Positions 56,723 through 64,000 of a stretch of DNA of 64,000 nt are shown here, piece by piece; the first letter of the stretch is position 1, and each line of letters starts with the position of its first letter. Location: positions 186,001-250,000 of the forward strand of contig NZ_JAVAMQ010000004.1 in the NCBI RefSeq assembly GCF_030732095.1, written 5' to 3'. This DNA is from Paracoccus spongiarum (GTDB taxonomy: Bacteria; Pseudomonadota; Alphaproteobacteria; Rhodobacterales; Rhodobacteraceae). Made by a program: the position numbers and the translations under genes. Below the pieces are notes generated by a model, which searched no databases, was not told the DNA's origin, and was given only the letters and a program-made list of their open reading frames with translations.

Positions 56723-57705
56723 CGCCGGCGGCGGTATCTTCACCGGTGATTTCCGCGAACGGCCCTACTGGTGGGGTGACAGCCCGCCCGACGCGACGCC
56801 GCCCGACGACCTGCCGGGACGGGCCGATGCGATGGTGACCGGCTCGAGCCAAGGGGGGCTGCACGCGCCGCTGCATCTGTCGCGGGCCGGGCGCGTGGTT
56901 GTGGTGCAGGAGGCGGGCCTGCCCGGGCAGGGCTGATCGACCCGCGATCGCGGGCAGATAAGCACCGCGATCAGGCCCGATCTCGCGCGCCTGTGTCGAA
57001 CGCCTCGTCGCGGATGAGCGGGTCGACTGCGACTTCGGGCTGTGCGGGCGATTCCTCGCGGCCCATTCCCCGCACGCCTTCGCGGTGATGCGCGCCGCCG
57101 CGGCCCGGCTGCCCGAGGGGTTGCCCAGCCGGGTGAGCGTCATCGACCGCGACCGGCAGCGGGACAAGATCGGCTCGGATCGCTGTCACGGCGGTGGCGT
57201 GCATCAATACCACGCGCCGCCGGATGCCGGCCGCTATCACGCGGGGCTGCCGCGGCCGGCGGGGGCCGCCGGCGTGCAGGTGGCGGCGCAGACGCGGGCC
57301 CTGTCGCTGACCGCGGAGGAGGCCGGGGTGCGGGTTGTCACGCCGCGCGGCACGATCCGCGCGGGCGATGCGGTTCGGCAACGAACGGCCATGCCGACGG
57401 GCTGTCGCCCTGGCATCGGCGGCGGATCATCCCCACCGGCAGCTTAATCATCGCCGCCGGGGACCTGCCCGGCGCGCTGGCCACCCAGATCGACCCCAAG
57501 GGCCGGATCACGTCGGACAGCCGCGAGTTGGTCTAGTACTTCCGAGTGTCGCCGGATCGCCGGCGCATGCTGTTCGGCGGCCGGGTCCGCGCGGGCGAGA
57601 CCGACCTGCGCAGCAGCGCGCGCCGCCTGCACCGCGAGATGCTGGCGATCTTCCCCCAGCTTGAAGGGCGCCGCGTCAGCCATTCCCGCATGGGTCACGG
57701 GGCCT
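56709..57705 (+). pseudogene. FAD-dependent oxidoreductase (PuuB/DadA-like), decayed
   Basis: The ATG at 56709 opens a product with RPYWWGDSPPDATPP and GRADAMVTGSSQGGLHAPLH, the dinucleotide fold. A TGA at 56934-56936 stands where relatives have Cys in a GCSTRNGGQ block, followed in frame by STRDRGQISTAIRPDL. A deletion leads to VADERVDCDFGLCGRFLAAH and RVSVIDRDRQRDKIGSD. A shift near 57375 precedes GLSPWHRRRIIPTGSLIIAA. A TAG at 57535-57537 interrupts SRELV/YFRVSPDRRRMLFGG. It breaks off after GRRVSHSRMG. The pattern fits gamma-glutamylputrescine oxidase-like DAO-family enzymes. Confidence 0.84.
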
Positions 57706-58145
57706 GATCAGCGACCCGGTCGACCGGCTCTCCAACGACATGACGGTGGTGAGCGGGCTGGTCTGCACGGTGATGCAGTTCCTGATCGCGCCGCTGGTTT
57801 AGACGCCGGACGGCACGGACGATGCGTTGCTGGAGGCGGGCTAGCCCCCCGGCGGCAGCCGCATGATGGTGTTTCGCCACATCATCGGGCCCTGTGCCAT
57901 GCCGGGCATCATGGCGGGCTGGATCATCACCGTCATGCTCACCGCCGGCAGCGCTGTGACCCCGATCCTGCCGGGCGGCAAGAACAGCGGCTGGTCCACC
58001 GGACAGATCTGCAATCGGTTCGTCACCCGCTGCACCGGGGATGCCGGGGCGATCTTCGGGGTGCTGCCGCGGGCCTTCGCCTCGCGAGTGACCTGGCCGG
58101 GCCTGCGGGTGACCGCCCAGAGCCTCGCCACCACGGTCGCGGAGG
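57706..58145 (+). pseudogene. PotB-type ABC permease remnant
   Basis: Only the C-terminal half of a spermidine/putrescine-type permease remains. SNDMTVVSGLVCTVMQFLIA is followed by in-frame TAG codons near 57800 and 57841. Then come MMVFRHIIGPCAMPGIMAGW, IITVMLTAGSAVTPILPGGK and NSGWSTGQICNRFVTR, which match PotB relatives closely (TAGSYVTPILLGGKNS). The N-terminal ~130 residues are missing because the sequence jumps directly from the FAD oxidoreductase remnant. The EAA loop is disrupted. Confidence 0.83.
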
Positions 58146-58970
58146 GCGAGGCGATGGCGCGCGCCCCCTCATACGCCACGCTGCGCCTGATCTGTCGCAC
58201 TTGTGGGGCGGCGGTCTTGCTGTATCGGGTCGCGGCGGTTCTGGCGGCGGGCATCGTCGCCTTCAACGATACGATGTTCCCCCCACCGCCCCGGCGGGGC
58301 TTCACCCCGTGGTTCTTCAACGGCAACCAGCGGAAAGAGGGCAGGTTCCACGGCGACCGCCTGCTGCGGGGCCTTTGGCAGTTCCTCTACACGGGGGGTG
58401 ATCGTCTCGGCGCTGGCGGTTGCGGCGGGAACCTGCAACGCCGTCCTGTCCGTACGGAAGGAGTTCCGGTTCAAGAACGCGCTTTGCGCGCGGTTGGTGT
58501 TGGCGCTGGTGACCCCGGGGTGATCCTCGTCATCTCGATCCTGGTCTGTGCCAGCACGATCGCCGATGGCATCGACGCGGCCATCGGCGTGAATCGGCGC
58601 TGGCTGCGGCCGGAAATTCCGCTGATCGTGCCGGGGCCGTTCTGGCTCCTGACCACGATCACCTCGCTGGAGATCGCCGCGCGGAGCCCGGGGTGCCGGC
58701 CGGCGGCGCGCGCTGACGACGGTGACGGCGCCCTTGCTGTTCCCGGGGCTGTTCTCGGCCTTCGTGGTGGCGTTTCTCGTCCCGCGCGAGAATTTCAACA
58801 CCACGCTGATGCTCGTCGGATCGGACGCGGCTGGCCATCACCAGGGACGAGCGCTTGGTGAAGGTCGGCCCGACCCCGGTGCTGATTGCAGTATCGGTGT
58901 TCCTTAGGATCGGATCGGGTTTGCCGGCGCTGCCCGGCGTGCGGGTGCAGCGCGACCGCGGCTGGGGCGC
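58146..58970 (+). pseudogene. PotC-type ABC permease remnant
   Basis: A nearly full-length but broken partner permease. YATLRLICRTCGAAVLLYRV and AGIVAFNDTMFPPPPRRGF are followed by a frameshift near 58395, and IVSALAVAAGTCNAVLSVRK in a second frame. Then GVILVISILVCASTIADGID and RPEIPLIVPGPFWLLTTITS appear in the first frame, and LFPGLFSAFVVAFLVPRENF and NTTLMLVGSD in another. The C-terminal VSVFLRIGSGLPALPGV runs on without a stop into sequence antisense to the lnt 3' end. At least three frameshifts. Confidence 0.84.
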
Positions 58971-60499
58971 CGTTGCAGCGCGGCGGCCAGCAGCGCCAGC
59001 ACGGCCAGCGCGATCACCGGCGCGGGCCCCAAGCGCAGCCACGGAGTCGGCGGCAGGGCGCCGGGCAGGGCCGCGTCGATGCGCCCCATCGCGCCCAGGG
59101 GCAGCGTGTCGCGCAGCGTGCCGCGGGCGTCGACCACTGCGCTGACCCCGGTATTGGCCGCGCGGATCAGCGGCAGCCCGGTTTCGATGGCGCGCAGGCG
59201 CGCCTGCGCCAGATGCTGATAGGGCCCCGAGAAGCGGCCGAACCAGCCGTCATTGGTGACCTGCAGGATCCAGCCGGGCCGGTCCGGCAAGCCCCGCAGA
59301 TGCTGCGGAAAGATCGCCTCGTAGCAGATCAGCGGCTGAAGGGACGGCAGGCCGGGCACCGCCATCAGCGCGGGGCCGGGACCGGCCGAATAGCCGTTGC
59401 CCTCCTGCGCGGCGAAGGCGGTGATGCCGATGCGGGCCAGCCAGTCGCCCCAGGGGACATATTCGCCAAAGGGCACCAGGTGGAACTTGTCATAGACCTC
59501 CAGCACCTGGCCATCGCGGTCCAGCAGCGCGAGGCTGTTCAGGTAGCGCGGCCCCTCCTGCCGCTGGATGCCCAGCAACAGCGGCGCGCCAGCCGCCCCG
59601 GCCATCGAGGGCAGCAGCCCGGCCGCGTCGTCCAGCAGGAAGTTCACCGCCGTTTCGGGCCAGATCACCAGATCGCGCGGGCCGGGTTCGGACGACAGTT
59701 CCAGAAGACGGCGAAAGAAGACCGTGGACCAGTCACGGTCCCACTTCAGGCGCTGTTCGGCATTGGGCTGCACGATCCGCAGCATGATCGCGGTGTCCTC
59801 GGGCAGCGGCCGCGCGAGCCGCGCCAGCCCGGCGGCCCAGATCCCGCCCAGCATCACGATCGCCAGCGCGATGCCCGGGGCCGCGCCGGGGATGGCCGCG
59901 GGACCGCGACGCCACAGCAGCGCGGGCAGGCCCGCCAGGGTCAGGGTCAGAAGGCTCAGCCCGATCGCCCCGCCGAAGGCCGCCATCTGGGCCACAGGCG
60001 TGTCGATCCAGACATGGCCGACCAGCGCCCAGGGCAGGCCGGTGAAGATCCAGCCGCGCAGCCAGTCCGACAGGACCAGCGCCGCGATGGTCGCGACCAG
60101 CCGCCATCGCCAGCCAAGCGCCAGCCACGCGGCGACCCGGACGGGGATCGCCCAGAACAGCGCCCCGCCCGCAGCGGTCAGGATCAGCGCGAAGGGCGCC
60201 ATCCAGCCATAGGTCTCGGGTTCGACAAGGAAGGGCTCGACGATCCAGCACATCGAGAGGCCGAACCAGCCGAGGCCGGCCGCGAGGGCGTGCCAGAAGG
60301 CTTGTGCCGGACGCGCGCGCGACAGCCGCCACAGCAGCAGCGCCAGCGCCGTCAGCGTCGCGCCCCAGATGCCGAAGGGCGCCAGCCCAAGCGCCGCGAC
60401 CAGCCCCAGCCCGAAGTCAAGGGCCAGTTGCGCCAGCGGCGGACGGCTGCGCCGCGGCAGGCGCGGCGGTCGCAGCAGGCTGCGGCGCAGGCCCGGCAT
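58904..60499 (-). CDS. lnt: Apolipoprotein N-acyltransferase
   Basis: A 531-residue inner-membrane enzyme adding the third acyl chain to lipoproteins. The N-terminal half has about six to seven hydrophobic segments. The periplasmic nitrilase domain carries the triad Glu282 (VIWPETAVN), Lys338 (YDKFHLVPFGEY) and Cys392 (LICYEAIFPQH). It starts 8 bases after the helicase stop and is co-transcribed with it. Its last ~20 codons (RGRAAPARRAAPANPIRS) lie on the reverse of the PotC remnant, so the C-terminal tail was probably created by the same deletion that destroyed that locus. Confidence 0.94.
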   Translation of the reverse strand: MPGLRRSLLRPPRLPRRSRPPLAQLALDFGLGLVAALGLAPFGIWGATLTALALLLWRLSRARPAQAFWHALAAGLGWFGLSMCWIVEPFLVEPETYGWMAPFALILTAAGGALFWAIPVRVAAWLALGWRWRLVATIAALVLSDWLRGWIFTGLPWALVGHVWIDTPVAQMAAFGGAIGLSLLTLTLAGLPALLWRRGPAAIPGAAPGIALAIVMLGGIWAAGLARLARPLPEDTAIMLRIVQPNAEQRLKWDRDWSTVFFRRLLELSSEPGPRDLVIWPETAVNFLLDDAAGLLPSMAGAAGAPLLLGIQRQEGPRYLNSLALLDRDGQVLEVYDKFHLVPFGEYVPWGDWLARIGITAFAAQEGNGYSAGPGPALMAVPGLPSLQPLICYEAIFPQHLRGLPDRPGWILQVTNDGWFGRFSGPYQHLAQARLRAIETGLPLIRAANTGVSAVVDARGTLRDTLPLGAMGRIDAALPGALPPTPWLRLGPAPVIALAVLALLAAALQRRPSRGRAAPARRAAPANPIRS

Positions 60500-60507
60500 C
60501 GCGGCGA

Positions 60508-62697
60508 TCAGGCGTCGGCGTCGGCGCGATCCGCAGGCTGACCGGTCGGCGCCCCGGCATCCGCCGGCGCCTCGTCCGCGGCGGCCGCCTTGCTGCGCCG
60601 GCTGCGCCGGGGCGCCGGCGCGGCGGCCTCGTCGGCCGCGCCTTCCGCCGTATCGGCCTTCTTGCGCCTGCTGCGCCTGGGCTTGGGCGTCTCGTCGGTG
60701 GTTTCGGCCGGGGTTTCGGCCTGCTCGGGCTGGGCGGCCTTGCGCGTGCGGCTCTTGCGCGGGGCGGTGGCCGCCGGCGCATCGCCTGCCTCGGTCGCCG
60801 CCTCGTCGGCCTTCTTGCGCCGCGTGCGCTTGGGCTTGGCAGGCGCCTCGACGGTCTGGGCCGTCTCGGCCTCGGCCGCGGCGGGCTGGTCGGGGGCCAC
60901 CGCTTCGGGCGCGGCGCCCGCATTTTCGGCGGTGCTGTCCGGGGCGGGGCTGTCCGACGGGGCGGTCTCGCCGGCCGCGGCTGCGTTCGGCGCGGCATCA
61001 TCGGCGGAGGTTTCGGCCTTGCGGCGGCGCCCGCCGCGCGAGCGGCTGCGCGACGGCTTCGGGGTCTCGGAGGCGGTCCCGGCGCTTGCCGCGACGGTTT
61101 CCGTTGCGACGTCCTCGGCGCTGTCGGCTTCGGGCATGGAATCGGTCTGGCTGGTGCGCAGCTCGACCAGCATGAATTGCGGGACATGATCGCCCATGCC
61201 CATCACCGCAGGGCCGCGGTTGTCGTCACGGCCTCGGCCGCCGCGGCGATCGTCGCGCCCGTGATCCCGGTTCTGGTCGCGACCCTGATCGCGGCGGTCC
61301 TGACGACGATCCTCGCGCGGCTCGTCGCGGCGGGCGTCGCGGGCGGGGCCGCCGTCGCGGTCCTCCCCGCGCGGTGCCTCGGCCTCGGCGGTGCGGGCGC
61401 GATCCTCGCGCGGCCGCGCGGGGCGGGAAGGCTCGGCGGGCCGTTCCTCGTCGCGGCGTCCGCGCCGGCGCTTGCCGTCGCCGCGTGCGCCCTTGCGATC
61501 CTCGCGGTCCGAGCGGGGCGCGGGGCTGCCGCTGTCGGTGACCTCGAAGCCGTCGGGTGCCGGGCTGCGCGGCAGCGTGCGGTTGACCAGCGTCTCGATC
61601 GCTGCCAGGTACTTGTCGTCGGCGGGCGTGCCGATGCTGATGGCGGTGCCGCTGCGGCCGGCGCGGCCGGTCCGGCCGATGCGGTGGACGTAGTCCTCGG
61701 CATGGCTGGGCAGGTCGAAGTTGAACACATGGCTGACCGCCGGAATGTCCAGCCCGCGCGCCGCCACGTCCGAGGCGATCAGCAGCTTCAGCCGACCGTC
61801 GCGGAAGCCGTCAAGCGTCCGGGTGCGGTGGCTCTGGTCCAGGTCGCCATGGATCGGCGCGGCATCATAGCCGTGCTTCTTCAGCGATTTGGCGACGATG
61901 TCCACATCGGTCTTGCGGTTGCAGAAGACGATCGCGTTGGTCAGCGCCTCGCCCTCGGCGTCGATCAGGGCGCGCAGCAATGCGCGCTTCTGCTTCGAGG
62001 TCTGGTCGCGGCGGATCGGCGTGATCTCGACGAGACGCTGGGTGATCGTCTCGCTGGCGGTGGCCTGCCGGGCGACCTCGATGCGTTCGGGCGAATGCAG
62101 GAAGGTGTCGGTGATCCGCTCGATCTCGGGCGCCATCGTCGCACTGAAGAACAGCGTCTGGCGGGTAAAGGGCGTCAGCTGGAAGATGCGCTCGATATCC
62201 GGGATGAAGCCCATGTCCAGCATCCGGTCGGCCTCGTCCACGACCATGATCTGCACACCGGTCAGAAGCAGCTTGCCGCGTTCGAAATGATCCAGCAGGC
62301 GGCCGGGTGTGGCGATCAGCACGTCCACGCCGCGGTCGATCAGCTTGTCCTGTTCGGAAAAGCTGACGCCGCCGATCAGCAGCGCCTTGGTCAGCCGGGT
62401 GTGCTTGGCATAGGTGTCGAAGTTCTCGGCCACCTGCGCGGCCAGTTCCCGCGTCGGGCACATCACCAGGCTGCGCGGCATCCGCGCCCGCGCCCGGCCG
62501 CGGCCCAGCAGGGTGATCATCGGCAGGGTGAAGCTGGCAGTCTTGCCGGTCCCGGTCTGCGCGATGCCCAGCACGTCGCGGCCTTCCAGCGCATGCGGGA
62601 TGGCCCCGGCCTGGATCGGCGTCGGCGTCTCGTAGCCGGCCTCGGCGATGGCCTGCAGGACCTTGGGATCAAGCTTCAGATCAGAGAACTTCGTCAT
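60508..62697 (-). CDS. DEAD-box RNA helicase (RhlE-type) with long disordered tail
   Basis: A 729-residue protein. Residues ~1-380 are a complete DEAD-box helicase core: TPTPIQAGAIPHALEG (Q motif), AQTGTGKTASFTLP, VMCPTRELAAQV, VVDEADRMLDMG, FFSATM, SDVAARGLDIP and YVHRIGRTGRAGRSG. From ~400 to ~520 comes an Arg/Asp-rich stretch. The last ~200 residues alternate Ala/Glu/Pro with basic motifs (KPKRTRRKKADEA, PRKSRTRKAA, KPRRSRRKKADTA, PRRSRRSKAA). Such tails usually bind RNA or partners. It acts in ribosome assembly or RNA decay. lnt follows after 8 bases. Confidence 0.9.
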   Translation of the reverse strand: MTKFSDLKLDPKVLQAIAEAGYETPTPIQAGAIPHALEGRDVLGIAQTGTGKTASFTLPMITLLGRGRARARMPRSLVMCPTRELAAQVAENFDTYAKHTRLTKALLIGGVSFSEQDKLIDRGVDVLIATPGRLLDHFERGKLLLTGVQIMVVDEADRMLDMGFIPDIERIFQLTPFTRQTLFFSATMAPEIERITDTFLHSPERIEVARQATASETITQRLVEITPIRRDQTSKQKRALLRALIDAEGEALTNAIVFCNRKTDVDIVAKSLKKHGYDAAPIHGDLDQSHRTRTLDGFRDGRLKLLIASDVAARGLDIPAVSHVFNFDLPSHAEDYVHRIGRTGRAGRSGTAISIGTPADDKYLAAIETLVNRTLPRSPAPDGFEVTDSGSPAPRSDREDRKGARGDGKRRRGRRDEERPAEPSRPARPREDRARTAEAEAPRGEDRDGGPARDARRDEPREDRRQDRRDQGRDQNRDHGRDDRRGGRGRDDNRGPAVMGMGDHVPQFMLVELRTSQTDSMPEADSAEDVATETVAASAGTASETPKPSRSRSRGGRRRKAETSADDAAPNAAAAGETAPSDSPAPDSTAENAGAAPEAVAPDQPAAAEAETAQTVEAPAKPKRTRRKKADEAATEAGDAPAATAPRKSRTRKAAQPEQAETPAETTDETPKPRRSRRKKADTAEGAADEAAAPAPRRSRRSKAAAADEAPADAGAPTGQPADRADADA

Positions 62698-62952
62698 TCG
62701 GGGCTTTCCGTGCTGCCGCGCCAAATCGCGCGATGCGTTCCATGCCGCGCGCCCGTATGGCGCCATGCGGTGCTGATGGGACGCATATCCGAACGCCCCG
62801 TCGGTCGGCCCGCCGGATGCGGGCTGCCTTCGCCTAGACCAAAGCCGCGGGCGCGTCAATCTTTCCGCCCGGTTCCCGAACAATATGGCATGGTGGCGGA
62901 ACCCTGAGGGCCGGCGGCCGGTTCCCACAGGGACAGACAGGGCGGGGGCGCG

Positions 62953-64000
62953 ATGGCGACCGAGATTTCCGGCGGGCTTGCCCCGATGCAGGCACTGGCG
63001 CTGATCGGCATTGCCGGTGTCGGCGCGCAATGGCTGGCCTGGCGGTTCCGGCTTCCGGCAATCGTGCTGATGCTGCTGGCAGGACTGGTGCTGGGGCCGG
63101 TCACCGGCGTCATGATCCCGTCGCGCGACATCGGCGACCTGGTGCCGCCGATGATCGCGCTGGCCGTCGCGGTGATCCTGTTCGAGGGCGGCCTGACGCT
63201 GAGCTTCAAGCAACTGGCCGACGCGCGTCCCGCGGTGCGGCGGCTGGTCTATGTCGGCGCCCCGCTGGGCTGGCTTCTGTCGACGCTGGTGCTGGTCTAT
63301 GGCGCGGGGCTGGGCTGGGCCTCGGCCACCGTGTTCGGCGGCGTGCTGATCGTGACCGGGCCGACCGTCATCGCGCCGCTGCTGCGCCAGGCCAAGCTGC
63401 GCTCGCGGCCCGCGCAGGTCCTGCAATGGGAGGGCATCGTCAACGACCCGATCGGCGCGCTGGTCGCCGTCATCGCGCTGGAGATCGTGCTGGTGCTGCG
63501 CGCCGGGGTGACATGGCCCGAGGCGATCGGCCAGCTGGTCCTGGGCATCGGCGTGGCCGCATCGCTGGGGGTGCTGGGCGGCTATCTGATCGTGCAGGCC
63601 TTTCGCCGGGGATGGGTCCCCGAATACATGAAGGTGCCGCTGCTGTTCGTGGCGGTGCTGGGCATCTTCTCGGCCTCGGACAGCATCCTGCATGAAAGCG
63701 GGCTGCTGGCGGTGACGGTGATGGGGCTGGTCGTCGCCAATGCCGACCTGCCCAGCTATCACGAGCTGCGCCGCTTCAAGGAGCACGCCACGATCCTGCT
63801 GGTCTCGGGTGTCTTCATCCTGCTGGCGGCGGGTATCCAGTTCGATACGCTGGCGCGGCTGGACTGGTGGCGCGCGCTGCTGTTCGTGGCGCTGATCGTG
63901 CTGGTCGCCCGGCCGCTGACGGTGATGATCGCGCTGATCGGCTCGGGCCTGCCGATGGCCGAAAGGGTGCTGATCGCGCTGACCGGGCCGCGCGGGGTGG
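62953..64000 (+). CDS. CPA1-type cation/proton antiporter, partial at window end
   Basis: The first ~349 codons of an integral membrane antiporter, running off the window. GWLAWRFRLPAIVLMLLAGL-type helices begin the protein (here AQWLAWRFRLPAIVLML), followed by ILFEGGLTLSF, VTGPTVIAPLLRQAKLRSRP and WEGIVNDPIGALVAVIALE. FEGG and NDP are typical of NhaP-like CPA1 sodium/proton antiporters. About ten hydrophobic segments are seen so far. A C-terminal TrkA/RCK-type regulatory domain may follow but is outside the window. Start from position and family fit. Confidence 0.87.
   Translation, partial: MATEISGGLAPMQALALIGIAGVGAQWLAWRFRLPAIVLMLLAGLVLGPVTGVMIPSRDIGDLVPPMIALAVAVILFEGGLTLSFKQLADARPAVRRLVYVGAPLGWLLSTLVLVYGAGLGWASATVFGGVLIVTGPTVIAPLLRQAKLRSRPAQVLQWEGIVNDPIGALVAVIALEIVLVLRAGVTWPEAIGQLVLGIGVAASLGVLGGYLIVQAFRRGWVPEYMKVPLLFVAVLGIFSASDSILHESGLLAVTVMGLVVANADLPSYHELRRFKEHATILLVSGVFILLAAGIQFDTLARLDWWRALLFVALIVLVARPLTVMIALIGSGLPMAERVLIALTGPRGV

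Noticed and set aside
53870..58903. Decayed region as a prophage or genomic island
   Set aside because: No integrase, attachment-site repeat, tRNA or phage gene is visible, and composition is as GC-rich as the flanks; fragments are metabolic and transport genes.
60304..62907. An 867-codon plus-strand open frame opposite the DEAD-box helicase
   Set aside because: It is Gly/Ala/Arg-rich and mirrors the low-complexity tail and helicase core; a composition shadow.
1..64000. CRISPR arrays, tRNA or rRNA genes
   Set aside because: No regularly spaced repeats and no recognisable tRNA or rRNA sequence were seen by reading; a covariance-model scan was not possible.

Overview
The window is a high-GC chromosomal segment from an alphaproteobacterium of the Rhodobacteraceae, most like Paracoccus. 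Three things suggest this: the family-typical proteins (IalB-like, DUF3035, DUF3775 and SDHAF4-like proteins, and the ATP-grasp/alpha-E/transglutaminase cassette), two copies of a GC-rich intergenic repeat ending in an ATATTT box of a type I associate with this family, and dense packing with many ATGA overlaps. No rRNA, tRNA or CRISPR array was recognised.

Bases 1-10.5 kb: a thiolase; the three-gene ATP-grasp/alpha-E/transglutaminase cassette; serB; a nitronate monooxygenase; a TauE-type exporter; a Rhizobium-type asparaginase; an IalB-like secreted protein; and rlmN, whose last codons are interrupted by an IS5-type element (10510-11371, CTAG on both sides). 11.4-20 kb: a LOG-family protein, dapD, a YaiI-type protein, an AEC transporter, a five-gene minus-strand operon (sensor kinase, response regulator, DUF2478, TusA-like, MbfA), a LysE exporter and an RluA-type pseudouridine synthase. 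20-32 kb: a metallo-hydrolase, a GSDH-type sugar dehydrogenase, mutL, a small lipoprotein missed by length cut-offs, a paired inactive/active M16 peptidase, a DUF3035 lipoprotein, lspA, purH and an RsmB-type methyltransferase. 32-42 kb: an SDHAF4-like protein, an amidase, a dapC-like aminotransferase, ftsK, a DUF2268 protein that has lost its metal-binding motif, a three-gene polar amino acid (cystine-like) ABC importer and an RTX protein. 42-45 kb: an ABC exporter and a siderophore-interacting-type reductase on either side of an AT-rich promoter with a perfect inverted repeat.

The most interesting part is 45.2-59 kb. A divergently transcribed RpiR regulator faces a compact operon: N-formylglutamate amidohydrolase-like hydrolase, TRAP transporter (Q, M, P), glutamine-synthetase-like ligase, aldehyde dehydrogenase and iron alcohol dehydrogenase. 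I infer a gamma-glutamylation route for importing and degrading an amino-alcohol or related amine. Directly after it lie about 5 kb (53.97-58.97 kb) of decayed genes full of frameshifts, stops and deletions: a GMC oxidoreductase, a MocR regulator, an enolase-superfamily enzyme, a PuuB-like FAD oxidoreductase and PotB/PotC-type permeases. This looks like a dead polyamine/amine uptake and catabolism locus beside a living amine locus. The decay runs into the 3' end of lnt.

The window closes with lnt, a DEAD-box helicase carrying a very long low-complexity tail, and the start of a CPA1-type cation/proton antiporter cut by the window edge. Family assignments rest on motifs and recalled family patterns; no database search was run.
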